From Hahella ganghwensis DSM 17046 (GTDB lineage: Bacteria > Pseudomonadota > Gammaproteobacteria > Pseudomonadales > Oleiphilaceae), in the NCBI RefSeq assembly GCF_000376785.1, contig NZ_AQXX01000135.1, forward strand, positions 1-64,000: 64,000 bases of DNA. The letters run 5' to 3'. Shown here piece after piece: positions 36,837 through 45,518 of the stretch. The notes beneath the pieces were generated by a model. That model saw only the letters and a program-made list of their open reading frames with translations, did no database searches and was not told where the DNA came from. The first letter of the stretch is position 1. The number at the start of each line of letters is the position of its first letter. A program made the translations under genes and the position numbers.

Positions 36837-37256
36837 ATGAACAGATATCGCTGCCGAAAATGTAAGCAAGGCATTCTTAAGCCCATCATCGTAGATGATC
36901 ATGAGACCGAATTGAGTGAATCATTCATCTGCAGTCGATGTCATCACAAAGCCAAGATTCCGGCTGCCATGATCGTATTCAGCCAGATGCTCAGCAGTCT
37001 TGCTGGCGGAGTGGTGACGGCTTATCTGTTCATAGAGCAGCTATCAATCCTGGTGACCTCCATTCAATTTGGTATCGATGCGAACTTGACCAAAAATATT
37101 TCTCTGCTCATCATATCGCTCCTGTTTTTACTGGGGTTCGGATATACCTTTTTCATCGGGCTTCAAGGCTTCTCCCGAAGGCAGCTTTACCTGAGTGCCG
37201 ACCTCCGGGTGGATGACCACACAACCGCGCCGGAAAATACCTCCAACAGCAGTTAG
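36837..37256 (+). CDS. small membrane protein with N-terminal zinc ribbon
   Basis: I do not recognise a named family. The 139 residues start MNRYRCRKCKQGIL and later ICSRCHHKAKIP, so CxxC at 6-9 and CxxC at about 32-35 form a likely zinc ribbon. Two hydrophobic helices follow (about 43-67 and 87-110), then a polar C-terminus. The plan of ribbon plus two helices suggests an inner-membrane protein with its ribbon in the cytosol. It is 67 bases ahead of an ABC importer on the same strand; a CCGCAG/CTGCGG hairpin (about 37270-37299) lies between, so joint transcription is uncertain. Confidence 0.65.
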   Translation: MNRYRCRKCKQGILKPIIVDDHETELSESFICSRCHHKAKIPAAMIVFSQMLSSLAGGVVTAYLFIEQLSILVTSIQFGIDANLTKNISLLIISLLFLLGFGYTFFIGLQGFSRRQLYLSADLRVDDHTTAPENTSNSS

Positions 37257-37323
37257 AAAACCAGGCAGGCCGCAGCATCCTCTGGGATCCTCCTGCGGAC
37301 ATGATAAGAAATGAGGAAATTTC

Positions 37324-38283
37324 ATGATTAAGAAAATATTTACTGCAGGCCTTCTTTTATTGGGGCTGACCGGATTTAATGTCCAGGCAGAGGAAAAATT
37401 CGTCGCGATCACCCAGATCGTTGAACACCCTGCACTGGATGCATGCCGTCAGGGTGTCCAGGATGAGCTCGCCGAACAGGGTTATGTGGTCGGTAAAAAC
37501 CTTAAATGGATGTATGAAAGTGCTCAGGGCAATCCAACGACTGCCAGCCAGATCGCCAAAAAGTTTGCCGGCGAAGAGCCTGACGTCATTGTAGCAATTG
37601 CGACTCCGTCAGCCATTACCGCTGCTGCTGCTGCCCGCAACACTCCGATCGTATTCTCGGCAGTGACAGATCCGGTCGGAGCCAAGCTGGTCAAATCTTT
37701 GGATAACCCGGGCGGAAAAGTCACCGGCACCACTGATATGCTGCCCCTGGCCAAACATATGGAGTTGATCCAAAGAATTCTTCCTGGTGCGAAAAATATC
37801 GGTACCATTTACAATCCTGGCGAAGCCAACTCCGTATCCATGGTTGAACGCTTGAAGACCGAACTTCCTGACGGCATCATTCTGCACGAAGCCGCCGCGA
37901 CCAAAAGTTCTGAAATCCTGAATGCGGCCAGATCACTGGTAGGCAAAGTCGACGCTATTTATCTGCAGACCGATAACACTGTGATCTCTGCCGTTGAAGC
38001 TGTGATCAAGGTTGGCGAACAAAACCAGATTCCTGTCATTGCTGCAGATACCGATACTGTTAAACGTGGCGCTATCGCAGCTTACGGATTTAACTACTAT
38101 GACGTGGGCCGCCAGACAGGCGCGATCGTTTCAGAGATCTTGTCTGGTAAAACACCAAGCGAAATCCCTGTCGGCCAGGTGGAAAAGCTTGAACTTTACC
38201 TGAACCCTGGAGCAGCCAAGAGAATGGGCGTGGACTTCTCCAAGGAACTGCTTGAGGAAGCCAAGGAAATCGTAGAAAGTTAA
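37324..38283 (+). CDS. ABC importer substrate-binding protein, TrpX/DUF534 type
   Basis: Periplasmic binding protein of the ABC_sub_bind family, whose characterised members take tryptophan, tyrosine or other aromatic compounds. The 319-residue precursor has a signal peptide ending FNVQAEE (cleavage about residue 21), then FVAITQIVEHPALDACRQGV, the family's ligand-pocket start. IVFSAVTDPVGAKLV, GTTDMLPLAKHMEL, IYLQTDNTVISAVEAVIKV and AAYGFNYYDVGRQTG follow in the usual order. RBS GAGGAAATTTC precedes the ATG. Permease and ATPase genes follow, with an intercistronic hairpin after this gene. The actual ligand cannot be told from sequence. Confidence 0.9.
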   Translation: MIKKIFTAGLLLLGLTGFNVQAEEKFVAITQIVEHPALDACRQGVQDELAEQGYVVGKNLKWMYESAQGNPTTASQIAKKFAGEEPDVIVAIATPSAITAAAAARNTPIVFSAVTDPVGAKLVKSLDNPGGKVTGTTDMLPLAKHMELIQRILPGAKNIGTIYNPGEANSVSMVERLKTELPDGIILHEAAATKSSEILNAARSLVGKVDAIYLQTDNTVISAVEAVIKVGEQNQIPVIAADTDTVKRGAIAAYGFNYYDVGRQTGAIVSEILSGKTPSEIPVGQVEKLELYLNPGAAKRMGVDFSKELLEEAKEIVES

Positions 38284-38290
38284 TCTTCTC

Positions 38291-38331
38291 CGGGCCGCCA
38301 GCAAATACTGGAAGTGTTTATCAGCGGCCCG
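38291..38331 (+). terminator. intercistronic hairpin after the binding-protein gene
   Basis: CGGGCCGC (38291-38298) pairs with GCGGCCCG (38324-38331), then TTTTCCTTT. It probably acts as a partial terminator or RNA-stabilising stem, making more binding protein than permease and ATPase, as is common in ABC importer operons. Confidence 0.6.
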
Positions 38332-38400
38332 TTTTCCTTTCTGATTGAACATTAATCCTGCATCTTCACCTCAAATCCAAAACGACATTTGGAGGATGTT

Positions 38401-39297
38401 TTGAGTCAAATTGCCTTTTTAGGCGCCATAGAAACCGGTCTGATATTCGCACTGGTCGCTTTCGGTGTTTTCATTTCGTTCAGAGTATTGGATTTTCCTG
38501 ACCTGACAGTTGATGGCAGCTTTCCACTCGGTGCTGCTGTTTCCGCCACACTTATTGTCAGCGGCGTCAATCCTTGGCTGGCCACTCTGGCGGCAATCCT
38601 TGCTGGCGGCTGTGCTGGCTGGGTCACCGCGTGGATGAACGTCAGACTGAACATCCTGCATTTGCTCGCATCCATCCTGACCATGATTGCGCTTTATTCT
38701 GTCAATCTGCGCATCATGGGAAAACCCAATACCGCGCTTCTGGGGGAAGATACTGTATTGATGCCGTTTGAGAGCCTCGGCCTTCCCTATTACTACACGA
38801 CACCCCTGGCTTTTGGCGTTGTAGTGCTGATTGTTGTCACTCTGATGTACTTGTTTCTGACGTCAGAGATTGGCCTGGGCATGAGAGCGGCTGGAGCCAA
38901 TAAGAACATGGCCCGTGCCCAGGGTATCAATACCGGTGGAATGATCATGCTGGGCATGGCCATCTCCAACGGGCTGGTAGCGCTGGCCGGTGCCATGTTC
39001 GCCCAGTCTCAGGGCGCCGCAGATGTCACTATGGGAGTCGGCGTCATTGTCATCGGGCTCGCTTCCGTGATTGGAGGGGAAGCGGTGCTCCCGCCCAAAA
39101 CCATACTACTGGCTTTGCTGGGCTGCATTCTCGGTTCCATCCTTTACCGGCTGGCCATTGCCGCAGCCCTGAATGCCGACTTTCTCGGTCTTCAGGCACA
39201 GGACCTCAACCTGATTACGGCAGCCCTTGTGGCCTTTGCCATTGTTCTGCCCAACGCCAAGCGTTCAGTATTCAAGAAAAGCGGGGCATTGAAATGA
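38401..39297 (+). CDS. ABC importer permease, TrpY-like
   Basis: Inner-membrane permease of the branched-chain/ribose-like fold that pairs with the binding protein upstream. From TTG 38401 the product has 298 residues and about nine hydrophobic helices. FRVLDFPDLTVDGSFPLGAA, MRAAGANKNMARAQGINTGG and VIVIGLASVIGGEAVLPPKT are the conserved pieces of this group. Start choice: GGAGG at 38391-38395 stands five bases before TTG 38401, while the in-frame TTG at 38389 precedes it; no in-frame ATG fits. The stop overlaps the ATPase start by four bases (ATGA). Confidence 0.9.
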   Translation: MSQIAFLGAIETGLIFALVAFGVFISFRVLDFPDLTVDGSFPLGAAVSATLIVSGVNPWLATLAAILAGGCAGWVTAWMNVRLNILHLLASILTMIALYSVNLRIMGKPNTALLGEDTVLMPFESLGLPYYYTTPLAFGVVVLIVVTLMYLFLTSEIGLGMRAAGANKNMARAQGINTGGMIMLGMAISNGLVALAGAMFAQSQGAADVTMGVGVIVIGLASVIGGEAVLPPKTILLALLGCILGSILYRLAIAAALNADFLGLQAQDLNLITAALVAFAIVLPNAKRSVFKKSGALK

Positions 39298-40088
39298 TCA
39301 GCGTAAAAGACCTTCACGTCTGTTTTGGCCGAGGCACCCCCCTTGAGGTTCATGCTCTTAGAGGAATTGACCTCAACATCCCCCAAGGGCAGTTCGTCAC
39401 AGTCATTGGCAGCAACGGTGCCGGTAAAAGTACATTATTGAACGCTATTTCTGGTGACATTCCGCCGGAAATGGGCCGTATCATCATCGGACACCAGGAC
39501 GTTACCCGCTGGCCAACACACAAAAGGGCCAGATCCGTTGCACGAGTATTCCAGGACCCTAAAATGGGCACCTGCGAAACCTTGTCTTTGGAAGAAAATC
39601 TGGCACTGGGATTATCCCGTGGACTGCGTCGCGGCCTCAAGCCTGCACTGAAGTCCGGCAAAGTAAAGGAACTCAAAGAGCTCGTCGCCAGCCTGGGGCT
39701 GGGCCTGGAGAACCGTTTACACGATAAGATTGGCCTGCTTTCAGGTGGTCAGAGGCAGGCTTTGAGCCTGCTGATGGCGACCTTGCAGCCAATCGAAATT
39801 CTTCTATTGGACGAACATACTGCCGCGCTGGACCCCAAAACAGCCAATTATGTACTGAAGCTAACAGCCGAGATAGTCGAAGCCGACCAACTGACGGTGA
39901 TGATGGTGACACACAGTATGCAACAGGCACTTTCTTATGGTCATCGAACTTTGATGTTGCACGAAGGGCAGATTATCTTCGATATCCATGGCGAGGAACG
40001 CGAATCCACTACCGTGACAGACCTGCTTAACCTGTTTGAGCGTAAGCGGGGCGAAGCACTTGCTGACGATGCCTTACTCCTTGGTTGA
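39294..40088 (+). CDS. ABC importer ATP-binding protein, TrpZ-like
   Basis: ATPase of the three-gene importer. The 264 residues hold Walker A GSNGAGKST, a Q loop (VFQDPKMGTC), the signature LLSGGQRQALSLLMA, and the D loop ALDPKTA. The Walker B line reads EILLLDEHTAALDP: His follows the Glu where Pro is usual, as I recall for this subfamily. The switch His is in MVTHSMQQAL. ATGA overlap with the permease gene shows coupling. A strong terminator at 40141-40165 ends the operon. Confidence 0.92.
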   Translation: MISVKDLHVCFGRGTPLEVHALRGIDLNIPQGQFVTVIGSNGAGKSTLLNAISGDIPPEMGRIIIGHQDVTRWPTHKRARSVARVFQDPKMGTCETLSLEENLALGLSRGLRRGLKPALKSGKVKELKELVASLGLGLENRLHDKIGLLSGGQRQALSLLMATLQPIEILLLDEHTAALDPKTANYVLKLTAEIVEADQLTVMMVTHSMQQALSYGHRTLMLHEGQIIFDIHGEERESTTVTDLLNLFERKRGEALADDALLLG

Positions 40089-40140
40089 TAAAAAACCAGA
40101 CAGAAAGCGAAATTAGGCTAAAAATCAAATTCTTCTCCAA

Positions 40141-40165
40141 AGGCGGCACCAGAGCCGCCTTTTTT
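40141..40165 (+). terminator. terminator of the TrpXYZ-like operon
   Basis: AGGCGGC (40141-40147), loop ACCAGA, GCCGCCT (40154-40160) then TTTTT. It lies about 50 bases after the ATPase stop. Confidence 0.9.
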
Positions 40166-40369
40166 ATATATTCCCAATGAAAATCTGCCACCCAAAATGA
40201 TAGTTTTGGTCATTTATTCCCAAATTTAACAAACAACAACTAGGCAGCCCCCCTGAAGCTTAGCTATATTTAGACTTAAACGTTGTTGCAGGAAGCTTAA
40301 AGAACCAGACGCGGGCGACCGCTCCCCCTATTGGTTTCCCAAATAACGGTTTCCAAAAAGCAGAACCAT

Positions 40370-42283
40370 ATGCACAAACTTTTAAAGAAGCAGATAAAAG
40401 AACTGATACCTCAAGATGCCGACCTGAATTTACTGGCGCCATTTCTACAGGAAATAGAAAAAACCTACTGTTCGTCTGAAGGTGAACTTCAGGATCTCAA
40501 GCATCAGCTGCATAACACCAGCAACCAACTTAGCGAGCGCTTCCAGCAGCTTACCTACCACCTGGCACAAACTGAAATCACAAAGCGCGAGCTAGAACAC
40601 TCCATTTCTTTGCTGAACGCCACTTTGAATGCGACCTACGATGGCATTGTGGTATTCGACGAGGATGGCAATCCAGTTACCTGGAATGAAATGTTTTTGT
40701 CCATGTTCAGCCTGGAACTTGGAAAGAATTCTCCAGACAATCGACAGATCATCAAGAACAAACTCTCAACCATCATGCGGAACCAGGACGAATTTGATCA
40801 ACTCTGGGAATTTAATAAAACATATCTCGACCAGCCCAGTTATGCGGTGCTCTCAACGAAAGACGGCCGCTTTATTGAATGCAACACCAACCCCCGCTAT
40901 CACCATGACCGGAATGTTGGAAGAGTCTGGAGCTTCTGCGATATCACAGAAATCCGAATCCGGGAACAGCAGGCCATCCATAAAAACTACCATGACGATC
41001 TGACCCGACTTCCCAACCGAGCTCTGATATACGATCGCATTAATCATGCAATCCAGACAGGAAGCGAAGACGATGAAGAACACGCGATATTGTTTATCGG
41101 TCTGGATGGATTCAAATACATCAATGACACTCTTGGCCTGGAAATGGGTGACAACCTGCTGATGGAAGTAGCAAAACGGCTACAGAGCGACATCCCCCCC
41201 AGATCAACACTGGCACGTTATGGCGGCGACGAATTTATTCTGTTTCTGGAAAATATCCGCAGTTCCTTCGAAGTCAGTCTTGCCGCAGAAAATATTCGCC
41301 AGATTATCGAGAAACCTTTCGAAATCAAAAACCAGACATTGCATCTGACGACATCTGTGGGCATTGCCCTGTTCCCTGCCGATGGATCCGATGCCGAGAC
41401 CCTGATCAGAAAGGCCGACATGGCGATGTATCACGCCAAAAACAAGGGTCGCAACAACGTACAGTTTTTTGCCCGTGAATTGGAACTCCTGACCAGCCAC
41501 CGGATGAATATTAGAAACAATCTCAAGCGAGCCATTGATAACCGGGAGTTTTACCTGCTTTACCAGCCCAAAGTGGACCTGAGAACAGGCCATACCATTG
41601 GCGTTGAAGCCCTGATCCGGTGGAAGAAATCTACCGGCCAAATCATTTCACCAATGGATTTTATTCCTGCCGCTGAGGAAAACGGATTTATTACCGAAAT
41701 CGGGAATTGGGTACTGGAGGAGGCATGCCGACAGTTGAGTCAATGGTCCTCATTCAATCGCAAAGCCTTTCACGTTGCAGTGAATATCTCAGGACAGCAC
41801 TTCCAAAAAAACCAGATTCTGCACACGGTTGAGGATCTGATCAGTCAATACAAGGTCGCTCCGGCAAGCCTTGAAATCGAGATTACCGAAAGCGTAATCA
41901 TGAACGATATGGATGAAACCATTCTTACTCTGCAGGCGCTCCGGAAAATGGGTATCAATGCGTCAGTGGATGACTTCGGGACAGGGTATTCGTCGCTAAA
42001 CTATCTGAAACGACTTCCCGTCAGCACACTCAAAATCGACAAAATATTCGTTGATGATATCGCCAAATCCCGTCGCGATCTTGCCCTCGTAGACACTATG
42101 ATCAGTCTGGCTCATCACTTGAACATGACAACCGTCGCCGAAGGTGTTGAAAGCAGGGAGACACTGGATCTTCTCAGTCAATTAGGCTGCGATATCGGCC
42201 AGGGATATTACTTCAGCCAACCGGTCAGCGCAGAGGAAATCACCCGCCTGTTAACCCAGGATGTAAGCAGTGAGACAGTTTAA
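40370..42283 (+). CDS. PAS-GGDEF-EAL cyclic-di-GMP enzyme
   Basis: Cytosolic two-domain cyclic-di-GMP protein of 637 residues. The N-terminal 75 residues are helical and likely coiled coil (GELQDLKHQLHNTSNQLSER). A PAS domain (about 78-200) holds LLNATLNATYDGIVVFDEDG. The GGDEF domain (about 205-375) keeps the motif RYGGDEF (285-289), so diguanylate cyclase activity is possible. The EAL domain (about 385-630) keeps VEALIRW (Glu413), ITESVIMND, VDDFGTGYSSL and VAEGVES, so phosphodiesterase activity is also possible. There are no membrane helices; the PAS domain would supply the signal. Start: ATG 40370; an in-frame TTG at 40331 adds 13 residues of no known pattern. Confidence 0.93.
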   Translation: MHKLLKKQIKELIPQDADLNLLAPFLQEIEKTYCSSEGELQDLKHQLHNTSNQLSERFQQLTYHLAQTEITKRELEHSISLLNATLNATYDGIVVFDEDGNPVTWNEMFLSMFSLELGKNSPDNRQIIKNKLSTIMRNQDEFDQLWEFNKTYLDQPSYAVLSTKDGRFIECNTNPRYHHDRNVGRVWSFCDITEIRIREQQAIHKNYHDDLTRLPNRALIYDRINHAIQTGSEDDEEHAILFIGLDGFKYINDTLGLEMGDNLLMEVAKRLQSDIPPRSTLARYGGDEFILFLENIRSSFEVSLAAENIRQIIEKPFEIKNQTLHLTTSVGIALFPADGSDAETLIRKADMAMYHAKNKGRNNVQFFARELELLTSHRMNIRNNLKRAIDNREFYLLYQPKVDLRTGHTIGVEALIRWKKSTGQIISPMDFIPAAEENGFITEIGNWVLEEACRQLSQWSSFNRKAFHVAVNISGQHFQKNQILHTVEDLISQYKVAPASLEIEITESVIMNDMDETILTLQALRKMGINASVDDFGTGYSSLNYLKRLPVSTLKIDKIFVDDIAKSRRDLALVDTMISLAHHLNMTTVAEGVESRETLDLLSQLGCDIGQGYYFSQPVSAEEITRLLTQDVSSETV

Positions 42284-42332
42284 ATCCAGGACTCGATTCC
42301 AGATTCGCACAAGCCTTTAAAAACCTGTTCCA

Positions 42333-43325
42333 TCAGCAACCCGGGATACCGGAGCGGAAAGCCGGCAACGTGTAAGCTTCTTCCAGCTCATCAGGCGACG
42401 CAAAACTACTACTCATATAGAGCACCACGGTCTTACCCGCCAACCTTTCTTTCAACCTGTAGGCCGCCATTATCGGCGCAGCCCCCGCAGCATCCACCAA
42501 TTGCCGGCAATGGAAAGCCGCCAATGCAACGCTCTCGTGCAGCTCTTCTTCGGTCAATAGGAGAAAATCTGCCAGCTTTCGGGCATATATCCCAAAAGGC
42601 TGCGCAAAAGCAGTACTGACGGCTAGCTCAGTGGCAAAAGTGCTCTGCGCCTGATCAACGATTCGCCCGTTCTGCCAGGATAGATAGGCCGCCGGAGCCC
42701 GCTCCGCCTGCACACCGATCACCCGGACTTTGGGACTGATGACGGACGTCACAGCGATAGTCGAAGAGATGCAGGTACCGTAACCCAGGCTGCCTATCAT
42801 GACATCTGTATCAGGAAGCTCCTCCAGAACCTCCAGACAGGCCGTACCACAACCACTGATAAACTCATTTTCTTCCGCCGGATGTACGAAATAGTGTCCG
42901 GTTCGTGATTCGACGCCCTGAGCCAGACGCAGGGATTCCGCATCATTGCTTCCACTGATGCTGACCTCTGCCCCCGCATCTTTCAGGCGATCCAGCAACA
43001 AAGGATTTGCTCCTTTCGCAGCCACTACCCTCAAACGCATTGCAAACATGTGGGCAGCATATGCCAGAGCGACACTGTGATTTCCAGAGGCAACAGTGAC
43101 AAGTTCAGTCACGCCGTTTCGACGCAACTCGGAGACGAGATTGACCGCACCGCGTATCTTCATGCTGGAGGATGGATGATGGTTTTCGTGTTTGACATAA
43201 ACATCCGCACCAATCAACCGGGAGAGACTCTCGTATCTGATCAATTGGGTGGGTTTCAGGTTCCTGGCAACTGTTTGCCGTGCTTTCAGAACGTCCCTGA
43301 TGTCTGCTGTAGCTTCCCGGGTCAT
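42333..43325 (-). CDS. PLP-dependent threonine dehydratase-like enzyme (fold type II)
   Basis: The 330 residues follow the serine/threonine dehydratase plan. YVKHENHHPSSSMKIRGAVN holds the likely PLP lysine, Lys56; TVASGNHSVALAYAAHMF is the Asn loop; and GSLGYGTCISSTIAVTSV stands where the glycine loop that grips PLP phosphate is expected. Both motifs depart from the common TGSFKxRGA and GGGGLxxG forms, so substrate use may differ. SFASPDELEE closes the protein. It could be a threonine/serine dehydratase or a beta-eliminating lyase; no regulatory ACT domain is present. It is divergent from the sulfurtransferase gene with 133 bases between. Confidence 0.85.
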   Translation of the reverse strand: MTREATADIRDVLKARQTVARNLKPTQLIRYESLSRLIGADVYVKHENHHPSSSMKIRGAVNLVSELRRNGVTELVTVASGNHSVALAYAAHMFAMRLRVVAAKGANPLLLDRLKDAGAEVSISGSNDAESLRLAQGVESRTGHYFVHPAEENEFISGCGTACLEVLEELPDTDVMIGSLGYGTCISSTIAVTSVISPKVRVIGVQAERAPAAYLSWQNGRIVDQAQSTFATELAVSTAFAQPFGIYARKLADFLLLTEEELHESVALAAFHCRQLVDAAGAAPIMAAYRLKERLAGKTVVLYMSSSFASPDELEEAYTLPAFRSGIPGC

Positions 43326-43458
43326 TAGGCTATCCTAGGGTCTGTTGACGTGATTGAAACAACGGGAGGGCATTGAAACGTGAAGCTTACTCTTCATTCA
43401 CCCTCAGGGCTGTGATAGCCATCAATATTGCCGAATAAACCCAAAACAAGGATGCAGA

Positions 43459-44316
43459 ATGCTAACGACCGCACATGATTGCCTGAACAAACTGGAGGAT
43501 ACAGATCTTGTCATCTTCGATTGCCGTTTTGCTCTGGACCAGCCGGACAAGGGTCGACAGGAGTATCAGCGAGGGCATATTCCCGACGCCATCTATGCCG
43601 ACCTCAACCAGGACCTCTCTGCTCCAGTCGTTAAAGGCGTAACTGGGCGCCACCCTCTGCCAGACTCGGAAACATGGCAAGCAACATTGGAACACTGGGG
43701 AGTCAAGCCCGACTCAAAGGTGATTGCCTATGACGACGCTGGGGGTGCATACGCCGCCAGACTCTGGTGGATGCTTAAATGGGTCGGCCATCATGACGTT
43801 GCCGTGATGGATGGAGGCTGGAACGCCTGGCTGGAAGCAGGCTATCCGGTCACAGATGACATCCCTGAAACGACAACCTCTCACTACCCCGTCAAAACCG
43901 ATAACACAATGATCGTTACTGCTTCAGATCTGCTGAATCAACTCGACACTCCGAACCTGATCATGCTCGATGCCAGGGGAGAACAGCGCTTCCGTGGAGA
44001 GGTTGAGCCTATCGACCCGGTTGCCGGGCATATCCCCGGGGCCGCCTGCCATCCATTTACCAACAACCTGGATTCCGGAGGACGATTCAAGTCCGCGGAG
44101 GAGTTACGACAGGGTCTGAGATCATCACTCCCCAAAGCTATCAATAGTTCTGGTGAACAAACGAAAATTGTCTGTTATTGCGGTTCAGGTGTGACGGCTT
44201 GCAACAATATCCTGGCAGCAACTCTGGCGGGGATGCCAATGCCTTTGCTTTACGCCGGATCCTGGAGTGACTGGATAACCGATTCCAACCGTCCGATTGC
44301 CCTTGGTGATGATTGA
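43459..44316 (+). CDS. thiosulfate/3-mercaptopyruvate sulfurtransferase
   Basis: Rhodanese-type enzyme moving sulfur to a thiophile such as cyanide or a protein thiol. The 285 residues form two rhodanese domains. The first (about 5-125) has FDCRFALDQPDKGRQEYQRG, HIPDAIYADLNQDLS and ends with MDGGWNAWLEAGYPV, but lacks an active Cys. The second (about 150-280) has the active loop CGSGVTACNN with Cys241. CGSGVT is the form usual for 3-mercaptopyruvate sulfurtransferases such as SseA. It stands alone between a divergent PLP-enzyme gene and a terminator. Confidence 0.92.
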   Translation: MLTTAHDCLNKLEDTDLVIFDCRFALDQPDKGRQEYQRGHIPDAIYADLNQDLSAPVVKGVTGRHPLPDSETWQATLEHWGVKPDSKVIAYDDAGGAYAARLWWMLKWVGHHDVAVMDGGWNAWLEAGYPVTDDIPETTTSHYPVKTDNTMIVTASDLLNQLDTPNLIMLDARGEQRFRGEVEPIDPVAGHIPGAACHPFTNNLDSGGRFKSAEELRQGLRSSLPKAINSSGEQTKIVCYCGSGVTACNNILAATLAGMPMPLLYAGSWSDWITDSNRPIALGDD

Positions 44317-44350
44317 CACAGAAGCTAACAATTTGGCAATAAAAGAATAT

Positions 44351-44375
44351 AGCCCTCTTCTTTAGGAGGGCTTTT
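44351..44375 (+). terminator. terminator after the sulfurtransferase gene
   Basis: AGCCCTC (44351-44357) pairs with GAGGGCT (44366-44372), followed by TTTC. It lies 35 bases after the stop and just before the convergent EAL gene. Confidence 0.75.
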
Positions 44376-44383
44376 CCTGACAA

Positions 44384-45151
44384 TTACCAGGAGGCAGCAC
44401 TGACTTCCGGCAAACATTCAAAACCGGGCCTTGCAAACAAATACCCTTGCATTAACTCAACTCCGGCCTCCTGAAGCCATGACCGTTCTTCTGGCGTTTC
44501 CACACCTTCTGCCAATGGTGTAATACCTATGTCAGAAAAAATATTCAGGCAGTTCTGAACAATCGATTGGCGAATCCTGTCTTTTTCGATACACCGAATC
44601 AGTGCCATGTCCAGCTTTACCACGTTGGTCTGAAAATCCGCCAGTAACCCGAGGCCGGAATACCCTGCCCCAAAATCATCAATGGCGGTTCTGAACCCGA
44701 GCGCGTGATAGCACTCGACGATGTTTTTCACATGTTCGCTGTCATCAATCCTTTCCACTTCGGTGAATTCAAACATAATCTTTTCTATAGGAAACCCAAA
44801 CTCTCTGGCCGCATCCAGGGTTGTACGAAGACACCTCTCAGGCTGGTATATGGCATTGGGAAGAAAATTGATACTCAGAACCGAATCCAAGCCCAACTGA
44901 TAAGCCAACGTGATCGCCTTTACTCTGCAAAACTGGTCAAAAACATACCGGTTACCCTCATTGACCTGCGATATGATAGAACCGGCAGACTCGCCGTTCA
45001 CACCCCTTATCAGTGCTTCATAGCCAAACACTTCATGCGTCCTGCAGTTCACTATGGGCTGAAAGGCCATTGTAAAATCAAATTCCAACTGCGCATCATT
45101 CATACAATGAGCGCAGATAGTACGATTAAATTCCTTAGCTTTGTTATCCAT
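44384..45151 (-). CDS. stand-alone EAL-domain cyclic-di-GMP phosphodiesterase
   Basis: Predicted to hydrolyse cyclic-di-GMP to pGpG. From ATG 45151 the product has 255 residues, nearly all EAL domain. The key motifs are present: YEALIRG, EFTEVERIDD, AIDDFGAGYSGLGLL, VKLDMALI and PLAEGVETPEER. The N-terminus contains CAHCMND, a CxxC pair that might bind metal or respond to redox; that is inference. There is no GGDEF, sensor or membrane segment. Start chosen for an ATAAGG site seven bases upstream; an ORF start at 45274 would add 41 residues of basic, unmatched sequence. Confidence 0.9.
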   Translation of the reverse strand: MDNKAKEFNRTICAHCMNDAQLEFDFTMAFQPIVNCRTHEVFGYEALIRGVNGESAGSIISQVNEGNRYVFDQFCRVKAITLAYQLGLDSVLSINFLPNAIYQPERCLRTTLDAAREFGFPIEKIMFEFTEVERIDDSEHVKNIVECYHALGFRTAIDDFGAGYSGLGLLADFQTNVVKLDMALIRCIEKDRIRQSIVQNCLNIFSDIGITPLAEGVETPEERSWLQEAGVELMQGYLFARPGFECLPEVSAASW

Positions 45152-45440
45152 TTCAATAACCTTATCCAGAATTGGTCTATACCCCAAAATGACGGCTTTT
45201 ATGACCGCAAAGCGCTTTACCGCTACAGATACCCGCCAATCAGACTGCCACACCAGAAGCTGCCGCCTGCCCACTCTCCTTAAGAGTAGACAAGGACCGA
45301 AAACTTCGCAGACTTGAGTCGGCTCAAATACTCTGCATGAAATAAGTCTTTTATAGCCCCAATAATCTGCCCCTCAATCAAGAGGAGGGTTAACTGATTG
45401 AAATCCGGGACTTCTTTAAAGACCTTATTTTTTGATAGAG

Positions 45441-45480
45441 TTGACGCCCCATCGCAGAAGTCATAAAAATTTCGCGAAAT
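45441..45480 (+). promoter_or_regulatory. candidate promoter and palindromic operator of the YceI gene
   Basis: TTGACG (45441-45446), a 17-base spacer and TAAAAA (45464-45469) form a plausible sigma70 promoter. The perfect 12-bp palindrome ATTTCGCGAAAT at 45469-45480 starts at the end of the -10 element, where a repressor would block initiation. The gene starts at 45519. Confidence 0.4.
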
Positions 45481-45518
45481 CAAGGGCAACCCAACCCCTA
45501 TCACAGTGAGGTGAGAAT

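Noticed and set aside
41204-41641. 145-codon minus-strand frame inside the GGDEF-EAL gene
   Set aside because: Antisense shadow of a conserved coding region with intact GGDEF and EAL motifs on the other strand.
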